DNA from: JAWKWH01 sp963669285
GTDB taxonomy: Bacteria > Pseudomonadota > Alphaproteobacteria > Rhizobiales > Rhizobiaceae
Length of the DNA stretch: 64,000 bases
Assembly (NCBI GenBank): GCA_963669285.2
Contig: CAXXSI010000019.1
Span: forward strand, 62,001-126,000
Reading direction: 5' to 3'
This document shows positions 35,976-45,071 of this stretch, one piece after another (the stretch's first letter is position 1; each line of letters opens with the position of its first letter). A program made the position numbers and the translations under genes. The notes beneath the pieces were generated by a model. That model searched no databases. It was not told the origin of the DNA and worked only from the letters and a program-made list of their open reading frames with translations.

Positions 35976-36647
35976 TTGCAGGTTGGAAATGCACACTACA
36001 ACAAGGCATCGGACGTACCCGATCGCATAGCGGTCTTTCCTCTTGCCGCAGCCCTGTTGTTGCCCGGCGGGCGCATGCCGCTCAACATTTTCGAACCGCG
36101 ATACCTGGAAATGGTTGATGACGTAATGAGCGGCGACCGTATCATCGGCATGATCCAACCGCGGCTTGACGGCGCCGTTCGAAAGGATGGCGAACCGGAA
36201 TTGTGCGATGTCGGCTGCTGCGGGCGCATTACGTCTTGTGCGGAATCCGGTGACGGCCGGTATCTCATTTCGCTGCAGGGAATATGCCGCTTCCGGATCG
36301 AGGAGGAGCTGTCGGTCAGATCGCCCTACCGGCAGTGTCGCATCAAGCCCTTTGCGACCGATCTTGATCCTGATGCAGGCGAGAAAGAAGTTGATCGCGA
36401 ATCCCTGTTGAAGGCATTTAGAGAGTATCTTGAGGCAAACGGAATGGAGGCCGACTGGGACAATGTCAGCCGGGCGGAAAACGGAACGTTAGTCAATGCG
36501 CTGTCGATGATGTCGCCTTATGGCCCGGCGGAAAAACAGGCTTTGCTGGAAGCGCCGGACCTGAAAACACGGGCCGAAACGCTGGTGGCAATCACTGAGA
36601 TATCCTTGGCCCGGGATAATGGAGACCTTGGCACCGGTCTGCAGTGA
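35976..36647 (+). CDS. LON peptidase substrate-binding domain protein
   Basis: Length is 223 residues, containing the N-terminal substrate-recognition domain of Lon without the ATPase or protease domain. Diagnostic blocks are DRIAVFPLAAALLLPGGRMP and NIFEPRYLEMVDDV. Start is TTG at 35976, supported by AAGGGAGCTGAAC upstream and the lack of a better ATG. It lies between a thioredoxin-TPR protein and a Trm112-like protein, a common rhizobial arrangement. Confidence 0.88.
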   Translation: MQVGNAHYNKASDVPDRIAVFPLAAALLLPGGRMPLNIFEPRYLEMVDDVMSGDRIIGMIQPRLDGAVRKDGEPELCDVGCCGRITSCAESGDGRYLISLQGICRFRIEEELSVRSPYRQCRIKPFATDLDPDAGEKEVDRESLLKAFREYLEANGMEADWDNVSRAENGTLVNALSMMSPYGPAEKQALLEAPDLKTRAETLVAITEISLARDNGDLGTGLQ

Positions 36648-36669
36648 CCGGCTGCACAGGAGTACAATC

Positions 36670-36906
36670 ATGGCGAAAAAGATACGCAAGGGAGAGATCG
36701 ACCCAAAGCTGCTGGAGTTGCTCGCCTGTCCGTTGACGAAAGGTTCGCTCGAACATGACGTCAGCGCCCATACCTTGCGTTCAAGTTCCGCCAAGCTGGT
36801 CTATCCCGTGCGTGACGGTATTGCTGTGATGCTTCCTTCGGAGGCACAATCGCTTGAAGATGCCGAGCAATCGCGCCCTAACCCTTCCGATGGTGATACG
36901 AATTGA
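36670..36906 (+). CDS. Trm112 family / UPF0434 protein
   Basis: This 78-residue protein has the motif LLELLACPLTKGSLEHD and LVYPVRDGIAVMLPSEA, typical of Trm112-like proteins. Other family members act as activators of SAM methyltransferases, but the second metal-binding Cys pair is absent here. An AGGAG site precedes the ATG at 36670. Confidence 0.88.
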   Translation: MAKKIRKGEIDPKLLELLACPLTKGSLEHDVSAHTLRSSSAKLVYPVRDGIAVMLPSEAQSLEDAEQSRPNPSDGDTN

Positions 36907-36927
36907 CCGATTGGCTTACCTGAATCG

Positions 36928-37488
36928 ATGAAACGCGGTGAAAGGAACCGGGCAGCCCTGGTGGCGGCTGCGGCACATCTGTTCTGGCATGAGGGCTACG
37001 AAGCAACCAGCCTCGCCGATATCGCCAAGGCTTCGAATGTCCCGTTGGGGAATATCTATTATTATTTTCCCAGCAAGGCGGACTTTGCCCTGGCCGTTGC
37101 CGATGTGTTCGTCGCAGAAACCGAATCGATGCTTTCCGAACTGGAAAAGGAAAGCGACAAACCGCGTGAGCGGCTTTCTCTTCTGGTCGAACGATTGGCG
37201 CGAAGCCTGAAGAACCGGGTGGCGCATGGGTGTCCGATTGCGTTTGCGGTGCGTGATTTTTCATCCTCGGCGCCGGTGGCCTCAAAGCGGGCGGGCGAAA
37301 GTTTTTCGCTGCTGACAGGGTTTATCGCCCGGGAGCTGGGCCGAACCGGGATGCGGCCGTCACTGGCACTTGCGGCCGCACGTGGCGCTGTTGCCGAATG
37401 GCAGGGTGGGATGATGCTTGCCTTCGCGCTCAAGGATGCGGCGGTTCTATCGGAGAGTTTTCGCCGCATGGAACAGATGCTTGCCTGA
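36928..37488 (+). CDS. TetR/AcrR family transcriptional regulator
   Basis: Length is 186 residues. The N-terminal helix-turn-helix is clear: RAALVAAAAHLFWHEGYEATSL, then SLADIAKASNVPLGNIYYYFPSKADF near residue 30. The C-terminal ligand domain is variable. It lies 22 bases after the Trm112-like gene and ends two bases from the dnaE2 stop on the other strand. Targets unknown. Confidence 0.88.
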   Translation: MKRGERNRAALVAAAAHLFWHEGYEATSLADIAKASNVPLGNIYYYFPSKADFALAVADVFVAETESMLSELEKESDKPRERLSLLVERLARSLKNRVAHGCPIAFAVRDFSSSAPVASKRAGESFSLLTGFIARELGRTGMRPSLALAAARGAVAEWQGGMMLAFALKDAAVLSESFRRMEQMLA

Positions 37489-37489
37489 T

Positions 37490-40400
37490 CTAGTGAAAGT
37501 TGCGCCCCTTTGGCATGACCTTGTCTGTCGAGCTGGCAAGCTTGGCGTAATCGGTTTTCAGGTCCGGCTGTTCGCGCATCAAGCGGATCAGGCGCGAGCG
37601 CGGCGTAATGCGACGCCCCATATCGGCAACCGGTCGGCGTACCTCGTCGGCGTTGGCCAGACTGTCGATCACCGGCGCCTTTTCCGACAGTTCCGCCAGC
37701 ATTGGCGTCAGGTCTTCGATGCGGTCGGCGATAATGTGAATGACACCGGATTCACACTGCAGTTTGCCGCGAACACCAACAAAGCGCGAGCCGAGCACCA
37801 GCGGACGGAAGCGCTCGAAGGTTTTGGGCCAGACAATGATGTTGGCAATTGACGTTTCGTCCTCCAGCGTCATGAAGATAACACCCTTGGCCGAACCCGG
37901 TCGCTGGCGCACCAAGACCAGACCTGCAACCGAAACGCGGCGGCCATTGGCGATGTCCGGCAGTCTTTCATTAGCGATCACACCGCGTTCGGCTAGTGGA
38001 TTGCGCAGGAAAGAAACGGGATGGGCCTTTAGAGACATGGATAGCGACCGGTAATCGTGGATCACATGTTCACCAAGCGGCATCGGTGGCAAAGCGACGT
38101 CGGGTTCCAGGTCACGCAGCTGCCCTGCCGTCAGATCGAACAGCGGCAGACATTCGGTTGCCGACTTCGCGCCGAGTGCTTGAACGGCCCAGAGCGCTGC
38201 GCGCCGGTCAAGGCCAAGCGAGCGGAAGGCATCGGCCTCGGCCAGTTTTGCAATCGCATGGACCTCCAGCCCTGACCGCAGCCAAAGGTCGCGCACGGAA
38301 TCGTAGCCTCTGTCGCGCGCAGCCACCAGTTTTTCGGCATCTTCCTCACCAAACCCCTTGATCTGGCGCAAGCCAAGACGCACGGTATGCCGGGTGTCGA
38401 TGATGCCTCTCATCGATTCATGCCGGTTCATAACTTTATCCGGCTTGAAAGCGGTTGGTTCCAGCAGACTGTCCCATGTCGAGTGATTGATATCGGCGGG
38501 CCTGACCTCGACGCCGTGTTCGCGGGCATCGCGCACCAGCTGTGCCGGCGCATAAAACCCCATGGGCTGTGAATTCAGCATCGCGGCGCAAAAGACATCC
38601 GGATAAAAACACTTCAGCCAGCAGGAAGCGTAGACCAACAGCGCAAATGAGGCGGCATGGCTTTCGGGAAAGCCGTATTCACCAAACCCTTCGATCTGGC
38701 GAAAACAGCGCTCGGCATAGTCCTTTTCGTAGCCATTGGCGACCATGCCGTCGATCATCTTCTGCTGAAAAGTATGGATCGTGCCGACGCGCCGGAAGGT
38801 GGCCATGGCCCGGCGCAGCCGATCGGCCTCGCCGGGGGCGAAACCGGCAGCGACGATGGCGATCTGCATGGCCTGCTCCTGAAACAGCGGAACGCCCATG
38901 GTTTTGCCGAGCACTTTGCGCAGCGCCTCACTGGGATAGGAGACGGGTTCGATGCCCTGTCTTCGGCGCAGATAGGGGTGTACCATGTCGCCCTGGATCG
39001 GGCCGGGCCGCACGATCGCCACTTCGATGACGAGATCATAGAATTTGCGCGGACGCAGACGCGGTAGCATCGACATCTGGGCCCGCGATTCGATCTGAAA
39101 AACGCCAAGCGTGTCGGCCCGGCAAATCATGTCGTAGACATCGGTGTCCTCCTTCGGCATGGAGGCCAGCGACATCGGCTGATCATAATGATTTTCCAGC
39201 AGTTTGAAGGCGCGTCTGAGACAGGTCAGCATACCGAGCGCCAAAATGTCGATTTTCAGCATGCCGAGCGCATCAAGATCGTCCTTGTCCCATTCGACCA
39301 TGGTGCGGTCTTCCATTGCCGTCCGGGTGATCGGCACGACCTCGTCAAGACGGTCTTCGGTGATGACGAAGCCACCGACATGTTGCGACAGGTGACGCGG
39401 GAAACCGGCGATTTCGGTGGAAAGCGACAGGGTGTATCGGGTGGCGTCATCGGTCATATCGAGACCGGCCGCCTTTGCCTCACGCTCGCCAAGCTGCGAA
39501 GCTGACGAACCCCAGATGGAACCGGACAAGGCCGACATCACGTCTTCGGACAAGCCCATTGCCTTGGCTACTTCGCGCATGGCCGAGCGTGAACGGTAGG
39601 TGATGACGGTTGCGGCCAGGCCGGTACGGTCGCGGCCGTATTTCTCGTAAATGTACTGGATCACCTCCTCGCGGCGCTCATGTTCGAAATCGACATCGAT
39701 ATCCGGCGGTTCGCGCCGCTCCGGCGAGATGAAACGTTCGAAAAGAAGGTCTGCCATCGCCGGGTCGACCGCGGTAATGCCGATGCAGTAACAGATGGTG
39801 GAATTGGCGGCCGAACCGCGGCCCTGGCACAAAATGTCCTGGCTGCGGGCAAATTGCACGATATCGTGGACGGTCAGAAAGTAGGGCGCGTATTTAAGCT
39901 CCTCGATCAATTCCAGTTCATGCCGGATCTGTCCCTTGATCTTTTCCGGTACGGTGTCGCCATACCGCTCCGCAGCGCCCAACCAGGCAAGCCGCTCGAG
40001 TTCTTCCTGCGGTGTGGCGCCCTCGCCAAAACACTCCTTGGGGTAGTTGTATTTCAGCTCATCGAGCGAGAAAGAGAGCTTTTCAGCGAATTTTTGCGTT
40101 TCGGCCAATGCCGCTTGATGGCCGGAAAAAAGCCTGGCCATTTCCTGTGGCCCCTTCAGATGGCGTTCGGCATTGGGCAGGAGATCGCGACCGGCCTCGC
40201 CGACCGGCACATGCAGGCGGATTGCGGTGACAACATCCTGAAGCTTGCGGCGTTCCGGCCCGTGATAGAGTGCATCATTGACAGCCATCAGCGGCACACC
40301 GGCCCGCTGTGCCGTTGCCGCAGCCGTTTCCAGACAGAACCGGTCAGTTGGACCATAGATCGGTGCTGCGGCCAGACGAACGCTGCCACCAAAACACAGA

Positions 40401-40849
40401 TCAAGTTCTTGCAGCAGCGCAGCGCAGTCCTCAGGGCTGCAATCGGGCTGCCAGAGTACTGCTAGCTCCAATGCCTCGCCCCAATCGACAAGGTCGCCGA
40501 AAAGAAGATCAGGCGCACCTTTTTCGCCGCGCAAATTGGCTGTTGTCAGCATGCGGCAGAGATGCGCCCAACCCTGACGGTTTGCCGGATAGGCGAGAAC
40601 TTCGAAACAACAGTCGGAAAATACCAACCTGGCGCCCGGATGGTAGGCAAGGCCTGCCTCCTTTGCCGCCTGATGGGCACGCACGACGCCTGAAACCGTA
40701 TTGCGGTCGGCCAGGCCAAGGGCAGCAAGGCCCAGCCGCTTCGCCGTGACCACCAGTTCTTCGGGATGCGATGCGCCACGCAGAAAGGAAAAGTTCGATT
40801 GTACGGAAAATTCGGCGAAGGCCGGTATCGAGACGTTACGGGTTGTCAT
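37490..40849 (-). CDS. dnaE2: Error-prone DNA polymerase DnaE2 (ImuC)
   Basis: DnaE2 is the catalytic polymerase of SOS mutagenesis. It starts MTTRNVSIPAFAEFSVQSNFSFLRGASHPEE-like (quoted in part as AEFSVQSNFSFLRGASHP), the PHP-domain opening of DnaE2. PPDIDVDFEHERREEVIQY-type and IDILALGMLTCLRRA catalytic-palm blocks follow, then FPESHAASFALLVYASCWLK and the C-terminal OB fold. Length is 1,119 residues. Its ATG overlaps the imuB stop by one base. Confidence 0.94.
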   Translation of the reverse strand: MTTRNVSIPAFAEFSVQSNFSFLRGASHPEELVVTAKRLGLAALGLADRNTVSGVVRAHQAAKEAGLAYHPGARLVFSDCCFEVLAYPANRQGWAHLCRMLTTANLRGEKGAPDLLFGDLVDWGEALELAVLWQPDCSPEDCAALLQELDLCFGGSVRLAAAPIYGPTDRFCLETAAATAQRAGVPLMAVNDALYHGPERRKLQDVVTAIRLHVPVGEAGRDLLPNAERHLKGPQEMARLFSGHQAALAETQKFAEKLSFSLDELKYNYPKECFGEGATPQEELERLAWLGAAERYGDTVPEKIKGQIRHELELIEELKYAPYFLTVHDIVQFARSQDILCQGRGSAANSTICYCIGITAVDPAMADLLFERFISPERREPPDIDVDFEHERREEVIQYIYEKYGRDRTGLAATVITYRSRSAMREVAKAMGLSEDVMSALSGSIWGSSASQLGEREAKAAGLDMTDDATRYTLSLSTEIAGFPRHLSQHVGGFVITEDRLDEVVPITRTAMEDRTMVEWDKDDLDALGMLKIDILALGMLTCLRRAFKLLENHYDQPMSLASMPKEDTDVYDMICRADTLGVFQIESRAQMSMLPRLRPRKFYDLVIEVAIVRPGPIQGDMVHPYLRRRQGIEPVSYPSEALRKVLGKTMGVPLFQEQAMQIAIVAAGFAPGEADRLRRAMATFRRVGTIHTFQQKMIDGMVANGYEKDYAERCFRQIEGFGEYGFPESHAASFALLVYASCWLKCFYPDVFCAAMLNSQPMGFYAPAQLVRDAREHGVEVRPADINHSTWDSLLEPTAFKPDKVMNRHESMRGIIDTRHTVRLGLRQIKGFGEEDAEKLVAARDRGYDSVRDLWLRSGLEVHAIAKLAEADAFRSLGLDRRAALWAVQALGAKSATECLPLFDLTAGQLRDLEPDVALPPMPLGEHVIHDYRSLSMSLKAHPVSFLRNPLAERGVIANERLPDIANGRRVSVAGLVLVRQRPGSAKGVIFMTLEDETSIANIIVWPKTFERFRPLVLGSRFVGVRGKLQCESGVIHIIADRIEDLTPMLAELSEKAPVIDSLANADEVRRPVADMGRRITPRSRLIRLMREQPDLKTDYAKLASSTDKVMPKGRNFH

Positions 40850-42477
40850 CAGGCAAATATCCCGTGCATGAACCAACGCGGCGTGCCGGTTGCTTCAGTT
40901 GCATAAAGCCCCCGACGATAAAGCCAGTAACGCCGCCCGGCCTCGTCCTCGATGCGGTAATAGTCGCGTGGCCGGGTTTCTTCCTCCCGCCACCATTCCG
41001 GCTCGATGCGTTCGGGGCCTTCAGCGGCGACAACGCGATGCAAGGCCCGGCGCCAGCGGAAGGTTATGGGCGGCCCTTCCGGCACTTCGGCCATGGCTTC
41101 GACCGGCTCGGGCCGCTCAAAAAGCCGGATTGGGCGTGGCGGAAAGGCATTTTCCCTTTGGCCTGGTTTGCCGCTCTGATCATTCTTTGTCTTTTGTGGT
41201 TCGGCGATGCCGGCAAAGGCGATCATGGCAACGGCGCGTTCGGGTATATGGCTCTCCTTGAGGGCGGGCTGAAAGATGGCGGTTTTGCCAAGCCGGGCAT
41301 GAATGCGGTCAATCAGCCGGGCCAGGTCTTCCTGGTTGGACAGATCATCACCGGCAAGATCCGCCTGTTGGCTGTCGAAGGGTGCTGACGCCAGTACCGA
41401 AAGGCGCACAACCTCGTAACCGTATCCGGCATCAACCGCATCTTCGAGTGCGGTCAGTCTTTCAGCGAACAACCGTGTGATCAGCGGCGGATCACGCGCA
41501 GGCCGCGACATGCCGACCGCCATGCGATGCACTGCGCCATCGACCCGGAAGAGCGACAATTCGACAGCTCTTGCGCCTTCGCCGCGCTGTTCGAGATGCA
41601 TTTTCAGCGTTGTGCAAAGCAATCCGGTCAGGCGTTCGATATCCTCCATGCTCGATACCGGGTCGGCCAGCCGGCGCTCCACGGAGAGTTCAGTCACAGC
41701 CATGCGCGGCGAGACAGGCTCATCAAGCTTTCCAAGTGCCTGATCGAGGCGGGTAAGCACCTGCGCGCCATAACGGCGGGTGAGCGGTGCGCGGTGCGCT
41801 TGCATGATCGCGCCGATGGTTCTCAGGCCCACGCTTTCAATCCGTGTGATGGTTTCGGCATCAAGACGTAGCGCATTAAGCGGAAAAGGCTTGAGCGTTT
41901 CGCTCTCCAAGCCGGTTTCGACGATCCGGCTTTCGCCGCATGCCGCCGCCATATACCGCGCGACAGCCCAGGCTGTTCCCGGTGTTGAGGCGAGACCGGC
42001 GCGAACGTCAAACCCCTGATGAAACAGGCGGGAAAGCAAATCGACCAAGAGCGCTTTTTCTCCGCCAAAAAGATGCGCACAGCCGGTGATATCGAGAAAC
42101 AAGCCGTCGGCGCCATCCAGAGCGACCAGCGGTGTGTATCGATCGCACCAATCGGCAAGGCTGGTGAGCAGCCTGTGATCGGCTTGCGGTTCAGCCTCGA
42201 TGAATTCAAGGGCAGGATGCATAGCGCGGGCATCGGTTAATCCCATGCCGCGTTTCAGCCCCAGGGCGACGGCGTGTTCGCAAAGGGCGGCGATGCGCCT
42301 GGCGTTGCGATCGTCATGGCTCACTGCCAGCGGCGGATATTCAGCCCGCCTGGCGGCGGCGGCCGGGTTCGAACGCCACGACCGGCCGAAGCGCTGGCGC
42401 ATGATCCTGTCGGTCGACAGAAGAGGAAACCACAGCGACACGACCCTCTGGTTGCCGCTCACAAAAGCGCTGCTCAT
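40849..42477 (-). CDS. imuB: ImuB, Y-family DNA polymerase-like accessory protein
   Basis: ImuB is the catalytically inactive Y-family-like hub that bridges DnaE2, ImuA and the beta clamp. RVVSLWFPLLSTDRIMRQR opens the protein; the palm region and AVEL/AMHPALEF-type helices follow, and the C-terminus has the YRIEDEAGRRYWLYRRGLY block typical of ImuB. From the ATG at 42477 it is 542 residues. Upstream open-frame residues overlap imuA and are not conserved. Confidence 0.9.
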   Translation of the reverse strand: MSSAFVSGNQRVVSLWFPLLSTDRIMRQRFGRSWRSNPAAAARRAEYPPLAVSHDDRNARRIAALCEHAVALGLKRGMGLTDARAMHPALEFIEAEPQADHRLLTSLADWCDRYTPLVALDGADGLFLDITGCAHLFGGEKALLVDLLSRLFHQGFDVRAGLASTPGTAWAVARYMAAACGESRIVETGLESETLKPFPLNALRLDAETITRIESVGLRTIGAIMQAHRAPLTRRYGAQVLTRLDQALGKLDEPVSPRMAVTELSVERRLADPVSSMEDIERLTGLLCTTLKMHLEQRGEGARAVELSLFRVDGAVHRMAVGMSRPARDPPLITRLFAERLTALEDAVDAGYGYEVVRLSVLASAPFDSQQADLAGDDLSNQEDLARLIDRIHARLGKTAIFQPALKESHIPERAVAMIAFAGIAEPQKTKNDQSGKPGQRENAFPPRPIRLFERPEPVEAMAEVPEGPPITFRWRRALHRVVAAEGPERIEPEWWREEETRPRDYYRIEDEAGRRYWLYRRGLYATEATGTPRWFMHGIFA

Positions 42478-43345
42478 CGTTCTTCCACTCCAGTGTGAAA
42501 TGCCGGCCCGGATTGGCGCGGCACTTGTTGATTTCAACGTTGAAGGCCGGCGCGCCGAGCGAACGGTTGAGCGGCCGGCCGAAAATCTCGCGAGGGCGGG
42601 CGGGCGCGGCAAAGACACAAAGCCTGACCGGTGCAGCGGTCGGCTCCTTTGTCGCCGACACCCTCAGCAAAAATACGGGCCTGCCGGCGGTGCGGGCGCG
42701 GCGGTGCAGCCGCCGGGTTGCCGTCAGGTCGAGGCTTGGCGGATTGCCGCGAATCTCGATGATGATGGCGCCAAGGGCGGAAAGCCCTGCGGCCTCACCG
42801 GCGATCCACAGCGCGTCAAGCGGCTTTCCTGCCTGCGCAAACAGCAATGCCTGGTAGGGAATGTCGAACAGGCCGGTGATGCCGGGCGTATGCGGAAACC
42901 CGGTTTCAGCGGCCATGTCGGCAGTGCCAACCCATAACAGGGGTGATTGCCTGCTGCCTGTTGTACCCGGTTGTTCGGCCCGTTGTCTGCGGGTGAGGCT
43001 TGCAAGCGCCAGTGCAAACCCCGATACGGCGCCGGCGTCGCGCGCCTCACGCCCGTATATTTCGCACAGGGCAGCCTGCGGCAGGCCGCCGCCAAGGGCG
43101 TCGTCAAAAGCCGCCGCGCCGCTCCGTAGAAGATGCGGTGCGGCGATAGTGTGACTGGCGCCTGCCGGCAGGCCATTCTGACGAACGATGTCGATTTCAC
43201 CGGCCTTCAGGGTCTGGCGGGCTGCCATCGCATCTGGCTGCACGGCGACGGGCTCGGCAAACCGTTGCGGCAACGTGCCTTCAATCGCAGCAATTTGTTG
43301 GCGCAGATCATGCAATAGCTGCCGCGCCACGGCGTTTTGCACCAT
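42341..43345 (-). CDS. imuA: ImuA, RecA-like SOS mutagenesis protein
   Basis: ImuA is a RecA-fold accessory of the DnaE2 mutasome. DDALGGGLPQAALCEIYG (residues 81-98), LLWVGTADMAAETGFPHTPGI-type and a final GAPAFNVEINKCRANPG followed by LEW (285-287) are present. The reading frame continues about 45 codons past this into imuB, giving a 334-residue protein and a 137-base overlap. Its start is 27 bases from a LexA box. Confidence 0.85.
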   Translation of the reverse strand: MVQNAVARQLLHDLRQQIAAIEGTLPQRFAEPVAVQPDAMAARQTLKAGEIDIVRQNGLPAGASHTIAAPHLLRSGAAAFDDALGGGLPQAALCEIYGREARDAGAVSGFALALASLTRRQRAEQPGTTGSRQSPLLWVGTADMAAETGFPHTPGITGLFDIPYQALLFAQAGKPLDALWIAGEAAGLSALGAIIIEIRGNPPSLDLTATRRLHRRARTAGRPVFLLRVSATKEPTAAPVRLCVFAAPARPREIFGRPLNRSLGAPAFNVEINKCRANPGRHFTLEWKNDEQRFCERQPEGRVAVVSSSVDRQDHAPALRPVVAFEPGRRRQAG

Positions 43346-43371
43346 GCCAATCGTGCCCCTGCGAGCAATAT

Positions 43372-43386
43372 GTTCCTGTTATGTTC
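43372..43386. promoter_or_regulatory. LexA (SOS) box upstream of imuA
   Basis: GTTCCTGTTATGTTC is an exact GTTC-N7-GTTC direct repeat, the alphaproteobacterial SOS box. It lies 27 bases upstream of the imuA start, ahead of the imuA-imuB-dnaE2 operon. Confidence 0.85.
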
Positions 43387-43543
43387 TTATCGATTCCAGA
43401 GTGTGCATGAGGAGTCAAGCAAATTATTAAGAATCTTTTCCTTTGACGGGGCGGAATTGCCGCTGCAGGTGAAAAAAACTCGAAACCGAACCGACTTGCC
43501 TATATACGCCGATAGATGGCCGAAGACGGCCCAGGGACAAAGA

Positions 43544-43981
43544 ATGGACCGCATATATCCAACCCGCGTCTGGCGCGACCAGCTTTCGCCATCGCTTGCC
43601 GAAATGGAAATGCTGGCAATCGAGGTCTATGCACACCTACCGGATGAATTCCGCAAACTGACCGGCGAGATCATCATCCAGTTTGCCGAATACCCGACAG
43701 AAGAGATCATGGACGATCTGGCGCTTGAAACGCCGTTCGACCTGATGGGCCTGTTCGAAGGGCGAGGCATCGCCGAACGCTGGAATCCGCAGACCGGTGA
43801 AGGCGTAAACCGCATCACGCTCTACCGGCGCGCCATGCTCGATTATTGGGCCGAAAACGAGGAAACGCTGGGCGATATCATCGCCCATGTGCTGATCCAC
43901 GAGTTGGGTCACCATTTCGGGCTGAGCGACGATGACATGGCGCGTATCGAAGCCGGCGTCGAGGCAACGGCAAATCAGTAA
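43544..43981 (+). CDS. Small zincin-type metallopeptidase family protein
   Basis: This 145-residue protein belongs to the minimal zinc-metallopeptidase family (zincin_1 type). The metal motif HELGHHFGLSDDDM near residue 120 supplies HExxH plus the third-ligand region; EMEMLAIEVYAHLPDEFR near the N-terminus is conserved. No signal peptide. The ATG at 43544 has a GGGA ribosome-binding site; longer upstream reading is not conserved. Confidence 0.85.
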   Translation: MDRIYPTRVWRDQLSPSLAEMEMLAIEVYAHLPDEFRKLTGEIIIQFAEYPTEEIMDDLALETPFDLMGLFEGRGIAERWNPQTGEGVNRITLYRRAMLDYWAENEETLGDIIAHVLIHELGHHFGLSDDDMARIEAGVEATANQ

Positions 43982-44009
43982 TCAATGCCCGAACAAATCG
44001 GCGTGCTAC

Positions 44010-44216
44010 CTACCGTTCCCCCAGTTTCATTGCCGGATCGTATTCTTTGCCTTCGATTTCCTTGACCACTGCCTGGCCGCAGCGCATTTCGCCTTTGTCC
44101 GCATCAAATGCGTAGGTCGGCGAACCGTGCAGCGACCAGCCCTTGTTCAGCGCCGCGGTAACCTTGTGACAAAAGCACGAATCGTCGGGTCCGCTCAAAA
44201 ACCGGTATAGCTTCAA
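44010..44216 (-). CDS. DUF1737 family protein
   Basis: A 68-residue protein starting MKLYRFLSGPDDSCFCHKV and containing ALNKGWSLHGSPTYAFD, the complete DUF1737 signature. Function unknown; such proteins are common as single small genes in Hyphomicrobiales. It converges on the metallopeptidase gene. Confidence 0.85.
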   Translation of the reverse strand: MKLYRFLSGPDDSCFCHKVTAALNKGWSLHGSPTYAFDADKGEMRCGQAVVKEIEGKEYDPAMKLGER

Positions 44217-44533
44217 CTGTTCAGATCTCCCGATAAGTGCGCGCCATAATCACCGGATATGCGCTTGCCATGCCGATTGCGTTGCCGCAAGCCGCAATCG
44301 GTGTTCGACCCCTTATCAGAGCGCTTCGAACGGTGAAGCCACTACTGCGGAGTTGACGTGACGGGGCAGCATCACTATCTGCTGCGCACATAAGGGCTGG
44401 AAGCGCCCGCCGTCCGCGACCTGATGGTTTGGTGAAGCTTCTCATTTCATTTTTCGTTTCGATGCCGGAATTGGCCGAAACGGCAATGCGGACTCCGTTT
44501 TCATCAGACCAGATCCGGATTTGGAGCGAAACG
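44217..44533. other. 317-base stretch without a recognisable gene
   Basis: A 74-codon open frame on the minus strand (44221-44445) looks like noise: arginine/serine-rich, no family resemblance, and no good ribosome-binding site. I see no tRNA, riboswitch or strong hairpin. A promoter for the downstream gene presumably lies here. Confidence 0.4.
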
Positions 44534-44956
44534 ATGACTGAGAGTATTGATTACAAGCAATTCGCCCGACGATTGCGCACTGGACTTGCCGAAGACGGTA
44601 TCTCGCTTTCGCATTCGAAAGCGCTTGAACTTGTCGCGCGGCAGTTCGGTGCGCGTGACTGGAACACGCTGGCGGCTCGCGAAGACGACCTAGATGCAAG
44701 CCCGTTTTCGGTTGGCCAGCGGGTCGAAGGCACGTTCAACGACAAGCCGGCCATGGGACGGGTGATCGGACTTTCCGAAACGATCAAGCCCGATCTGTGG
44801 CGGATTACCGTTAAATTCGATCCGCCTGTCGATGTTGTGACGTCGACGCTGTTCTCGTCCGAACGCCGCCGCATCACCATGATTATCGGTGCTGACGGCC
44901 GCTCGCACCGTCTCACAGGTACCGAAACGGGTGTCATGGCACTCAAGGCTGCGTAG
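44534..44956 (+). CDS. Glyoxalase-superfamily-like protein
   Basis: This 140-residue protein has an N-terminal helix module (ARRLRTGLAEDGISLSHSKAL then LVARQFGARDWNTLAA) that is characteristic of a family annotated as glyoxalase-superfamily proteins. The C-terminal half (EGTFNDKPAMGRVIGLSE and RRITMIIGADGRS) is a small beta-rich domain. Reaction unknown. The ATG at 44534 has a GGAG site nine bases upstream. Confidence 0.72.
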   Translation: MTESIDYKQFARRLRTGLAEDGISLSHSKALELVARQFGARDWNTLAAREDDLDASPFSVGQRVEGTFNDKPAMGRVIGLSETIKPDLWRITVKFDPPVDVVTSTLFSSERRRITMIIGADGRSHRLTGTETGVMALKAA

Positions 44957-44966
44957 CCGTCAATTT

Positions 44967-44993
44967 ACGGTTCGGGACTATGTCCCGAACCGT
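44967..44993. repeat. Perfect 12-bp inverted repeat before leuD
   Basis: ACGGTTCGGGAC and GTCCCGAACCGT are exact inverted arms separated by TAT. It lies 11 bases after the glyoxalase-like gene and about 78 bases before leuD. No T-run follows, so it is either a Rho-independent-type terminator lacking a T tract or a leader-RNA hairpin. Confidence 0.7.
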
Positions 44994-45071
44994 GATGCGC
45001 TTGATTCATTTGCTTCATTGGTGCAAATCGAGCGCTTCGAACAAGGATCAAACCAAAGGCCGCAGTCGGTA

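Noticed and set aside
44221..44445. 74-codon minus-strand open frame between DUF1737 and the glyoxalase-like gene
   Set aside because: No ribosome-binding site, unusual composition, no family; treated as noncoding.
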